Shown one piece after another: positions 7,476-12,984 of a DNA stretch of 12,984 bases. Source of the stretch: SG8-39 sp041558415 (GTDB lineage: Bacteria > Pseudomonadota > Gammaproteobacteria > Burkholderiales > SG8-39); assembly GCA_041558415.1 (NCBI GenBank), contig JBFFEY010000076.1:1-12984 (forward strand). Direction: 5' to 3'. How positions within the stretch are numbered: the stretch's first letter is position 1; every line of letters begins with the position of its first letter. The notes under the pieces are model-generated. The model ran no database searches. It was not told the origin of the DNA and was given only the letters and a program-made list of their open reading frames with translations. The position numbers were made by a program, and so were the translations under genes.

Positions 7476-9248
7476 TCAGGCACCCTGCGCTTGCAGCCAG
7501 AGCTCGAGCAGCGCCGCCTGCCAGAGCTCCGAGCCGCGCAGCGGCGTGATGTGCCCCTTGGGATCGGCGAACAGCGCATCGAGATACTCACGGCGGAAAA
7601 TGCCCCGCTCGCGCGCGGCGCGCGCGCCGAGCGCGTCGCGCGCCAGCGCGAGGAACGGCCCCTCCAGATACTTCAGCGCCGGCACCGGGAAGTAGCCCTT
7701 CGGCCGGTCGATGACCGCATTCGGCACCACCTGGCGCGCGACGTCCTTGAGGATGCCCTTGCCGCCGTCGCGCAGCTTCTGGTCGGGCGGTATGCGCGCG
7801 GCGAGCTCGACCAGCTCGTGGTCGAGAAACGGCACGCGCGCCTCCAGGCCGGCGGCCATGGTCATGTTGTCGACCCGTTTCACCGGATCGTCGACCAGCA
7901 TCACGGTGGTGTCCAGCCGCAGCGCCCGGTCGACCGGGTCGATGCCGCCATTGCCGGCCATATGCTGCTCGACCAGCGCGCGCGCGTGGTCGTCACCGAC
8001 GTATTCGGCGGCAACCTGCTCCCGGTAGCGGGCGTGATCGCGATCCATGAAGGCACGCGCGTAATCGCCGGCCGGATCGCCCGAGCCGACGAGTTTCGGG
8101 TACCAATGATAGCCGCCGAACACCTCGTCGGCGCCCTGCCCGCTCTGCACCACCTTGACGTGGCGCGCGACCTCCTGCGAAAGCAGGTAAAAACCGACGT
8201 TGTCGTAGGACACCATCGGCTCGGACATCGCGGCGATGGTGCCGGGCAGCGCGTCGATCAGCCGCGCCGACTCGATGAAGATCTTGTGATGCTCGGTCTC
8301 GAAGCGCTCGGCGACGATGTCCGAGTAGCGGAATTCGTCGCCCGATTCGCCGTGCGCCGCCTCGAAGCCGATGGAAAACGTCTTGAGCCCGACCTGGCCG
8401 GCCTCGGTCAGCAGGCCGACGATGAGGCTGGAATCGACGCCGCCCGAGAGCAGCACGCCGACCGGAACGTCGGCGACCATGCGCCGCTCGACCGCGCGGC
8501 GCAGTGCCGCGGCGAGCTGTTCGCGCCAGACCGCGGTTTCGGTGAGGCGATCTTCCGCGCTGCGCGCGAAGGACAGCGCCCAGTACACGCGGTCCTGCGT
8601 GCGGCCGTCGGGCTCGATGACGCGCAGCGTGGCAGGCGGGAGCTTCCGCACGCCCTTCAGAATGGTGCGCGGCGGCGGCACCACGGCGTGAAACGACAGG
8701 TAGTAATTCAGTGCCACCGGATCGATCGCGGTGTCGACGCCGCCGGCGGCGAGCAGCGCGGGCAGGCTGGAGGCGAAGCGCAGGCGCCCGGGCGCTTCGC
8801 TGTAATACAGCGGCTTGATGCCGAGCCGGTCGCGCACCAGGATCACGCGCCCGCTTTCGCGCTCGTGCACGGCAAAGGCGAACATGCCCTGCAGGCGTTC
8901 GCAAGCGCCCGCGCCCCAGGCGTGCCAGGCCTTCAGCACCACCTCGGTGTCGCCGTCGGAAAAGAAGCGGTAGCCGAGCGCTTCGAGCTCGGCGCGCAGC
9001 GCGCGGTAGTTGTAGATGCAGCCGTTGAAGACCAGGGTCAGGCCGAGCGCCGGGTCGGTCATCGGCTGCTCGGCGCGCGCGCTGAGGTCGATGATCTTGA
9101 GGCGACGATGGCCGAAGCCGACGCGCCCGCGCGCAATGACGCCGGCGGCGTCGGGTCCGCGCGCCTGCATGGCGTCGTTCATTGCCTCGAGGGCCGCTGT
9201 GGAGGCCGATTCGCCGTTAAACGTGATTTCGCCTGAAATTCCGCACAT
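7476..9248 (-). CDS. asnO: N-acetylglutaminylglutamine amidotransferase (asparagine synthase-like)
   Basis: A 590-residue class II glutamine amidotransferase/asparagine synthetase relative that amidates the C-terminal carboxylate of N-acetylglutaminylglutamine to give the osmoprotectant NAGGN. Cys2 (MCGISG) becomes the N-terminal nucleophile after Met removal, which fixes the start. The glutaminase domain (1-about 190) shows RGPDAAG, HRRLKIIDLS (Arg49), Asn75-Gly76 and SDGDTE (Asp100). The synthetase domain has the PP-loop LLSGGVDSS at 267-274, SGQGADEVFGGYHWY, VDNMTMAAGLEARVPFLDHELVEL, and KYLEGPF and RGSELWQ near the end. The residue after Asn-Gly is Cys77 (FNGCIYN), where Escherichia coli AsnB has Glu76. 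No Shine-Dalgarno-like sequence precedes the ATG; the leader is AT-rich. It is the first gene of the trio, divergent from marR and driven by a clear promoter. Ordinary asparagine synthetase is the alternative, but the adjacent ngg and peptidase settle the assignment. Confidence 0.94.
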   Translation of the reverse strand: MCGISGEITFNGESASTAALEAMNDAMQARGPDAAGVIARGRVGFGHRRLKIIDLSARAEQPMTDPALGLTLVFNGCIYNYRALRAELEALGYRFFSDGDTEVVLKAWHAWGAGACERLQGMFAFAVHERESGRVILVRDRLGIKPLYYSEAPGRLRFASSLPALLAAGGVDTAIDPVALNYYLSFHAVVPPPRTILKGVRKLPPATLRVIEPDGRTQDRVYWALSFARSAEDRLTETAVWREQLAAALRRAVERRMVADVPVGVLLSGGVDSSLIVGLLTEAGQVGLKTFSIGFEAAHGESGDEFRYSDIVAERFETEHHKIFIESARLIDALPGTIAAMSEPMVSYDNVGFYLLSQEVARHVKVVQSGQGADEVFGGYHWYPKLVGSGDPAGDYARAFMDRDHARYREQVAAEYVGDDHARALVEQHMAGNGGIDPVDRALRLDTTVMLVDDPVKRVDNMTMAAGLEARVPFLDHELVELAARIPPDQKLRDGGKGILKDVARQVVPNAVIDRPKGYFPVPALKYLEGPFLALARDALGARAARERGIFRREYLDALFADPKGHITPLRGSELWQAALLELWLQAQGA

Positions 9249-9271
9249 TAATCAGTAAGTTATATATTTAA

Positions 9272-9313
9272 TTTGACCTCGAAACTTTACACCACAAACG
9301 TTTTGATGTCAAA
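9272..9313. promoter_or_regulatory. candidate MarR operator pair in the asnO-marR divergent region
   Basis: Two related inverted repeats lie in the divergent gap. The right one, TTTGA-TG-TCAAA (9302-9313), is a perfect five-base-arm palindrome covering the asnO -35 box. The left one, TTTGA-CC-TCGAAA (9272-9284), is an imperfect copy at the asnO transcription start and -10 edge. The two TTTGA arms start exactly 30 bp apart, about three helical turns, so bound dimers would sit on the same DNA face. The position suits repression of asnO and autoregulation of marR. Binding is inferred, not shown. Confidence 0.45.
9284..9312 (-). promoter_or_regulatory. sigma-70-type promoter for asnO
   Basis: On the minus strand there is a perfect -35 box TTGACA (9312-9307), a 17-nt spacer and a -10 TAAAGT (9289-9284) matching four of six consensus bases. 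Transcription would begin near 9277, leaving a leader of about 28 nt before the asnO ATG. The surrounding 73-nt gap is about one third GC, in sharp contrast to its neighbours. This is the only strong housekeeping-type promoter I can see in the window. Confidence 0.7.
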
Positions 9314-9321
9314 CTGAGTCC

Positions 9322-9825
9322 ATGAACGAGTCCGAAGGTCGGGTTCTCGCGGCGATCCGGCGCATCGTCCACGCCGTCGACAGTCACTCCAAGGAGCTGG
9401 GGCGCGCGCTCGGCATTACGCTGCCGCAGCTGGTCGTGCTGCGTGCGATTCGCACGCTTGGCGAGGTGACCACCGGTCGCCTGTCGCAGGCGGCGAGCCT
9501 CAGCCCGGCGACCGTCACCACGATCCTCGACAAGCTCGAGCTGCGCGGTCTCGTGGTGCGCTATCGCAACGAGGAGGATCGGCGCGTGGTGCATTCACGC
9601 CTCACCGAGCGCGGCACGCAGATGCTCGATGCGGCGCCGCCGTTCCTGCACGAGCGCTTCGTGTCGCGCTTCGCCCGGCTCGACGCGGCGCGCCAGGCCG
9701 TGCTCATCGGCGCCCTGGAGGACGTCGCCGAGATGATGGGCGCCCCCGCGCCGCGCGCCGCGGGCGAGGCGCTCCCCACGCCCCTGCCGCTCGAAGCCGA
9801 GATCGACCCGCTCGAGGCTGGCTGA
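9322..9825 (+). CDS. MarR-family transcriptional regulator
   Basis: A 167-residue winged-helix dimer of the MarR family. The N-terminal helix (about 5-28) serves dimerisation. The DNA-binding core is ITLPQLVVLRAI (about 32-43), GEVTTGRLSQAASLSPATVTTILDKLELRGLV (about 47-78, with the recognition helix at 61-71) and a wing carrying the family's Asp86-Arg87-Arg88 in EEDRRVVHSRLTERG. Helices about 100-140 complete the dimer interface. The last 25 residues are Pro/Ala/Glu-rich and probably flexible. It is transcribed away from asnO across a 73-nt AT-rich gap with paired inverted repeats, so it is the likely local regulator of the NAGGN genes and of itself. The ligand is unknown. The ribosome site is weak and no convincing promoter for this gene is evident. 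A MarR-type regulator beside NAGGN genes is, as far as I recall, seen in other proteobacteria. Confidence 0.9.
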   Translation: MNESEGRVLAAIRRIVHAVDSHSKELGRALGITLPQLVVLRAIRTLGEVTTGRLSQAASLSPATVTTILDKLELRGLVVRYRNEEDRRVVHSRLTERGTQMLDAAPPFLHERFVSRFARLDAARQAVLIGALEDVAEMMGAPAPRAAGEALPTPLPLEAEIDPLEAG

Positions 9826-9828
9826 CGT

Positions 9829-10044
9829 TCAGTGCGATGCCGTTTTCGGCGTCGCCCAGCGCTCGGCCAGCGCGCTCAGCCTGCGCACATGGGTGATCAG
9901 CACCCCCTCGTCGCCCGGCTTGACGCGATCGTCCGCCTCCGGCAGCAGGCGCTTCTTGTCGCGATAGATGCGCGTGACGCGCGTCTTGTCCGGCCGCGGC
10001 CCGACGGTGCGTGCCGGAATGATCCGCTCCTCGAGGCCGCGCTC
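9829..10044 (-). pseudogene. remnant of a TrkA/RCK-type potassium-transport regulator (C-terminal domain only)
   Basis: The minus strand reads about 70 residues ending at TGA 9829-9831. The clearest part is TRVTRIYRDKKRLLPEADD followed by RVKPGDEGVLITHVRRL and SALAERW. This follows the TrkA_C (RCK_C) pattern of a strand, 'RDxKxLxP', 'D..+.PGDE.vLIT' and a final helix. EERIIPARTVG upstream resembles the first strand, with apparent loss of several residues before RTVG. No ATG, GTG or TTG start occurs in frame before the domain, and the residues beyond about 10045 turn into Cys/Arg/Ser-rich non-protein-like sequence, so the NAD-binding part is gone. I read it as a decayed end of a TrkA-like gene, a cytoplasmic gating subunit for K+ uptake. 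It faces marR tail to tail with 3 nt between the stops. The rest of this 378-nt gap (10045-10203) shows no gene. Confidence 0.55.
9834..9855. terminator. stem-loop at the 3' end of marR
   Basis: GCGATGCCG (9834-9842) pairs with CGGCGTCGC (9847-9855) around a TTTT loop. This makes a nine-pair stem with one T-G pair, starting 9 nt after the marR stop. It could mark the 3' end of the marR transcript, but no T tract follows it on either strand. It also encodes the last residues of the TrkA-like remnant on the other strand, so it may be incidental. Confidence 0.25.
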
Positions 10045-10203
10045 GCTGGCCGACGTGCTCGGCGACGGCCGGCAATCGCAGCGCTTAGTCGGGAAGCCCT
10101 CTGCGGTCTGCCAGCAACCCGCCGTTCGCGAACAAGCGCGTCCATGCTGCCGGGCGCGAACCGAGCGTGCCGCGCGCGCCGCGTTTAGGGCAGACTGCGC
10201 GCC

Positions 10204-11343
10204 ATGCGCTTTCACTTTCCGGTGTTCGATCTGCCGCCCGAGGCCGAAGCCCTGCGCGCCGAGGTGCGCGCCTTCGTCGCCGAGGAACTGGCCGCCGGGC
10301 GCTGGCAGCGCGGCGGCGACTTCGCCTCGCATTACGACCCGGAGTTCTCGCGCCGGCTCGGCAAGCGCGGCTGGCTCGGCATGACCTGGCCGCGCGAATA
10401 CGGCGGGCAGGCGTGCAGCATGCTGGAACGGCTCGTCGTCACCGAGGAGCTGCTGGCGGCCAGCGCGCCGGTTGCCGCGCACTGGATCGCCGACCGGCAG
10501 AGCGGACCGCTGCTGCTGCGCTTCGGCACGGAGGCGCAGCGCGAAACCTTCCTGCCGCGCATCGTGCGCGGCGAGATCTTCTTTTCGATCGGCATGAGCG
10601 AGCCGGACTCGGGCTCCGACCTCGCCTCGGTGCGCACGCGGGCGACGCCGGTCAAAGGCGGCTGGACGATCAACGGCCAGAAGGTGTGGACCACCTTCGC
10701 GCACCGCAACGACTACGCCATCGTGCTCGCACGCACCGACGAGGCCGGCAAGTCGCGCCACGACGGCCTGTCGCAGTTCATCGTGGACCTCAAGGCCGCC
10801 GACGTGAAGGTGCGGCCGATCGTCAACATGGCCGGGCAGCAGGAATTCAACGAGGTGGTCTTCCAGGACAGCTTCGTGCCCGAGGACCGCGTGGTCGGCA
10901 AGATCGGCAACGGCTGGCAGCAGGTCACGAGCGAACTGGCCTTCGAACGCAGCGGCCCGGAGCGATACCTGAGCTGCATCCGGCTGGTCGAGGCGGCACT
11001 CGCCGCGGCCGGCGCGTCGCCGGCGCCGCGCCTGCGCGCGGCGCTCGGCCGCATGAGCGCCAAGCTCGTCGCGCTGCGCGCGATGTCGATCGCGGTCGCA
11101 GCGCTGCTGCAAAAAGGCGGCATGCCGAACCTGGAAGCCTCGCTCATCAAGGACCTCGGCAACGCCTTCGAGCGTGAGCAGATCGCGATCTTTCGCACGC
11201 TGCAGCCGGAGCTCGCCGCGCCGAGCGCGCAATACCTCTCGGCGCTCGCCGAGACCACCCTCTACTCGCCGTCGTGGACGCTGCGCGGCGGCACACGCGA
11301 AATCATGCGCGGCATCGTCGCGCGCGGACTGGGGATTCGCTGA
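10204..11343 (+). CDS. acyl-CoA dehydrogenase (FadE-type, probable FAD-binding subunit of a heteromeric enzyme)
   Basis: A 379-residue, full-length acyl-CoA dehydrogenase that oxidises an acyl-CoA thioester at the alpha-beta bond using FAD and passes electrons to ETF. The N-terminal helical domain (1-about 120) includes GWLGMTWPREYGGQ. The middle beta domain has the flavin-contacting FSIGMSEPDSGSDLASVRT (about 128-145) and QKVWTTFAH. The C-terminal helical domain ends in TLRGGTREIMRGIVARGLG. The medium-chain catalytic Glu position (usually YEGT) is Gly362 here. The likely base is Glu248 in LAFERSGPE, the site used by isovaleryl- and long-chain-type enzymes. Its stop overlaps the next gene (TGATG), which encodes a shortened homologue, so an alpha2-beta2 enzyme as in steroid or aromatic side-chain degraders is likely. 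The ribosome site is poor (AGGG 13 nt before ATG). The substrate is not determined. Confidence 0.9.
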   Translation: MRFHFPVFDLPPEAEALRAEVRAFVAEELAAGRWQRGGDFASHYDPEFSRRLGKRGWLGMTWPREYGGQACSMLERLVVTEELLAASAPVAAHWIADRQSGPLLLRFGTEAQRETFLPRIVRGEIFFSIGMSEPDSGSDLASVRTRATPVKGGWTINGQKVWTTFAHRNDYAIVLARTDEAGKSRHDGLSQFIVDLKAADVKVRPIVNMAGQQEFNEVVFQDSFVPEDRVVGKIGNGWQQVTSELAFERSGPERYLSCIRLVEAALAAAGASPAPRLRAALGRMSAKLVALRAMSIAVAALLQKGGMPNLEASLIKDLGNAFEREQIAIFRTLQPELAAPSAQYLSALAETTLYSPSWTLRGGTREIMRGIVARGLGIR

Positions 11344-12197
11344 TGCGCGCCGCACCGCAACCCGCGCTCGCCTTCGACGCGATGGTGGTCGACGCCGCCG
11401 GGCGCGCCTTCGACGACCTCGCGGCGAAATGGCACGCCGGCGAGCCGTCTGCCGAAAAGCGCAATGCATTGCTGCAGGCGGTGATCGAGCTCGGCTTCGC
11501 CGACGCGCTGCCCGGGGCCGACGCGCGCGAGGCCTGGCTCGACGCCGCGGTCATCCTGCGCGCGCAGGCGCGCGCCGCGGCGCCGGTCGACATGGCGCGG
11601 CTGCTGGTGACCGGCGACCGCGCCGCGAGCATTGCCTACGACCCCGGCCGCTACGCCTGCACGGCGGCCGCCCCGGCGCTGGCCGACGACAAGGCGGCGG
11701 CGCTGGCGCTCGCGCGCTGCCTGCAGATCACAGGGGCGATGGACGCCGCGCTCGAGCTGTCGGTGCAGTACGTGCAGGACCGCAAGCAGTTCGGCCAGCC
11801 GCTGGCGAAGTTCCAGGCCATCCAGCACGGCCTGGCGCTCGCCGCGGAAGAGATTGCCGCCTGCACTGCGCTCAGCGACGTGGCGCTGGCCTGCGCGGCG
11901 CGCCAAGGCATCAGCGCAGCGCGCATGCCGGCGCTGCTCGACGCCGCCGCCGTGGTCGCCGATCGCGCCGTCGACGTGGTTTTCGACGTCTGCCACCAGG
12001 TGCACGGCGCGATCGGCTTCACGCGCGAGTACGCGCTGCACCGGCACAGCCTCGACCTGCTGCGCTGGCGCGACGAACTGGCGCTGTTGCGCGGCGGTGA
12101 ACTGCGCGCGGCCGAGCGGCTGGGCGATGCGGCGCTCGAGGCGGGCGGCGTGTGGCGCGCGGTCACCGCACTGATGAAACCGGAGAAGAGCGCATGA
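11343..12197 (+). CDS. short acyl-CoA dehydrogenase-like partner subunit
   Basis: A 284-residue acyl-CoA dehydrogenase homologue with a degenerate N-terminal half. The C-terminal domain is clear: RKQFGQPLAKFQAIQHGLA at about 147-165, then FDVCHQVHGAIGFTREYALHRHSLDLLRWRDE at about 214-245. The GMSEP/GSD flavin segment of the middle domain is absent, and the protein is about 100 residues shorter than a normal family member. Such subunits pair with a full-length partner, which contributes the catalytic base while they complete the FAD or CoA pocket. The ATG at 11343 shares one base with the previous stop and has GGGGA about 8 nt upstream. The same frame is open back to 11274, but that part lies within the previous gene. 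The stop overlaps the next gene by 4 nt (ATGA), so all three are translationally coupled. It is unlikely to be active alone. Confidence 0.87.
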   Translation: MRAAPQPALAFDAMVVDAAGRAFDDLAAKWHAGEPSAEKRNALLQAVIELGFADALPGADAREAWLDAAVILRAQARAAAPVDMARLLVTGDRAASIAYDPGRYACTAAAPALADDKAAALALARCLQITGAMDAALELSVQYVQDRKQFGQPLAKFQAIQHGLALAAEEIAACTALSDVALACAARQGISAARMPALLDAAAVVADRAVDVVFDVCHQVHGAIGFTREYALHRHSLDLLRWRDELALLRGGELRAAERLGDAALEAGGVWRAVTALMKPEKSA

Positions 12198-12984
12198 GCG
12201 AATTCGTCCTGTTCGAGCGCGACGACGCCGTCGTCACGCTGACCCTGAATCGGCCCGAGGAAAGGAACGCCCTGTCCACCCAGGCGCAATGGGACGAGAT
12301 CGTCGCCTGCTGCGAGCGCCTGCGTCGCGATCCCGACGTGAAGGTGGTGATCCTGACCGGCGCGGGCAGCGCGTTCTCCGCCGGCGGCAACGTCAAGGAC
12401 ATGCGCGACAAGAAGGGAATCTCCGCGGGCAATCCCTACACCATCATGCGCGGCTACCAGAACGGCATCCAGCGCATTCCGCTCGCGCTGTACGACCTGG
12501 ACGTGCCGACCATCGCGGCGGTCAACGGACCCGCGATCGGCGCCGGCTGCGATCTCGCCTGCATGTGCGACATCCGCATCGCCTCGGAAAAGGCGCGCTT
12601 CGCGGAAAGCTTCGTCAAGCTGGGCATCGTGCCGGGCGACGGCGGCGCCTGGCTGGTGCAGCGCGTGATCGGCTACCAGCGCGCTGCCGAGCTCACCTTC
12701 ACCGGCGACACCATCGACGCGCAGACCGCGCTCTCGATCGGTCTCGTCGCGCAGGTCGTGGCGCACGACGCGCTGATGGAGGCGGCGCGCGCGCTCGCCG
12801 CGCGCATCGCGGTCAACTCGGGGCCTGCGCTGCGCATGGCCAAGCGCCTGCTGCGCCAGGCGCAAAGCGCGCGCCTCGACGAGTCGCTCGAAATGGCGGC
12901 GGCGATGCAGGCGCTCGCGCACCACACGCCCGAGCACGACGCCGCGGTGGCGGCGTTCGTCGCGCAGCTCGGGCAGCGCAAATA
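12194..12984 (+). CDS. enoyl-CoA hydratase/isomerase-family (crotonase) protein, 3' edge cut by the window
   Basis: 263 codons are readable and the window ends with TA, so the next base probably completes TAA or TAG and the gene is essentially whole. It is a crotonase-fold protein acting on a CoA thioester, probably the product of the adjacent acyl-CoA dehydrogenase. The oxyanion-hole segments are SAGGNVKDM (about 62-70) and NGPAIGAGCD (111-120); FAESFVKLGIVPGDGGAWL (136-154) follows. The two glutamates of classical enoyl-CoA hydratase (rat Glu144 and Glu164) map to Asp120 and Phe140, while Glu138 and Asp149 are nearby. It may therefore be an isomerase, a ring- or chain-cleaving relative, or a hydratase with relocated residues rather than a standard hydratase. 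The start overlaps the upstream stop (ATGA) and has GGAG 8 nt before it. Aromatic side-chain or branched acyl degradation is a reasonable but unproven context. Confidence 0.88.
   Translation, partial: MSEFVLFERDDAVVTLTLNRPEERNALSTQAQWDEIVACCERLRRDPDVKVVILTGAGSAFSAGGNVKDMRDKKGISAGNPYTIMRGYQNGIQRIPLALYDLDVPTIAAVNGPAIGAGCDLACMCDIRIASEKARFAESFVKLGIVPGDGGAWLVQRVIGYQRAAELTFTGDTIDAQTALSIGLVAQVVAHDALMEAARALAARIAVNSGPALRMAKRLLRQAQSARLDESLEMAAAMQALAHHTPEHDAAVAAFVAQLGQRK

Noticed and set aside
7475..7591. An ATG start for ngg at 7591, inside asnO.
   Set aside because: It would add 39 Ser/Arg/Cys-rich residues translated from the asnO coding end; the GTG at 7474, one base after the asnO stop, gives normal family length.
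3106..9236. Several long + strand open frames (446 to 594 codons) opposite the DUF4010, peptidase, ngg and asnO genes.
   Set aside because: Their translations are Arg/His/Glu-rich repeats typical of antisense high-GC frames, while the minus-strand proteins carry complete catalytic motifs.
10124..10133. A perfect 10-bp palindrome GTTCGCGAAC upstream of the acyl-CoA dehydrogenase, a possible operator.
   Set aside because: About one such palindrome is expected by chance in a GC-rich gap of this size, and no second site or promoter boxes support it.
9829..11469. A 546-codon open frame on the minus strand opposite the acyl-CoA dehydrogenase.
   Set aside because: Apart from its last 70 codons, which carry the TrkA_C-like pattern, it is antisense Arg/Ala/His-rich sequence with no domain, a normal product of high-GC third positions in the real gene.
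1..12984. Mobile elements, CRISPR arrays, tRNA, rRNA and riboswitches.
   Set aside because: No transposase or integrase reading, no spaced direct repeats, and no cloverleaf or rRNA-like sequence seen; the window is almost fully coding.

Overview
This is high-GC bacterial chromosome, roughly 70% GC by eye, densely coded, with start/stop overlaps of the ATGA and TGATG type. The gene content suggests a proteobacterium, most likely a betaproteobacterium of Burkholderiales type. It includes a two-subunit protocatechuate 4,5-dioxygenase, a complete N-acetylglutaminylglutamine amide (NAGGN) osmoprotectant locus and a beta-oxidation cluster. I see no mobile elements, CRISPR arrays, tRNA or rRNA.

Left end (1-930, + strand): the last 45 codons of an endonuclease/exonuclease/phosphatase-fold protein overlap by 4 nt an alpha/beta hydrolase. 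The hydrolase converges with the next block, with 7 nt between the stop codons.

Minus-strand block A (938-4407, read right to left): a DUF4010/MgtC-like membrane protein, a cation diffusion facilitator resembling the ZnT9 branch, then ligA and ligB, the subunits of protocatechuate 4,5-dioxygenase. All four are tightly packed. The rest of the 4,5-cleavage pathway is not in the window.

Minus-strand block B (4499-9248): asnO, ngg and an M42-family peptidase form the NAGGN trio. Ngg joins acetyl and glutamine units into N-acetylglutaminylglutamine, AsnO amidates it, and the peptidase is a conserved partner of unknown role. A good sigma-70 promoter lies before asnO. A GC-rich stem followed by T6 directly after the peptidase stop looks like the terminator, so block A is probably a separate or read-through unit.

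The 73-nt AT-rich gap 9249-9321 separates asnO from a divergent MarR-family regulator. It holds two related TTTGA-type inverted repeats exactly 30 bp apart that overlap the asnO promoter, which is a plausible circuit for MarR control.

After marR lies a start-less remnant on the minus strand that encodes what looks like the C-terminal RCK/TrkA_C domain of a potassium-transport regulator. The right end (10204-12984, + strand) is a translationally coupled cluster. It comprises a full-length acyl-CoA dehydrogenase, a short acyl-CoA dehydrogenase-like partner (a probable heteromeric pair) and an enoyl-CoA hydratase/isomerase-family protein that runs off the window one base before completing its likely stop codon.
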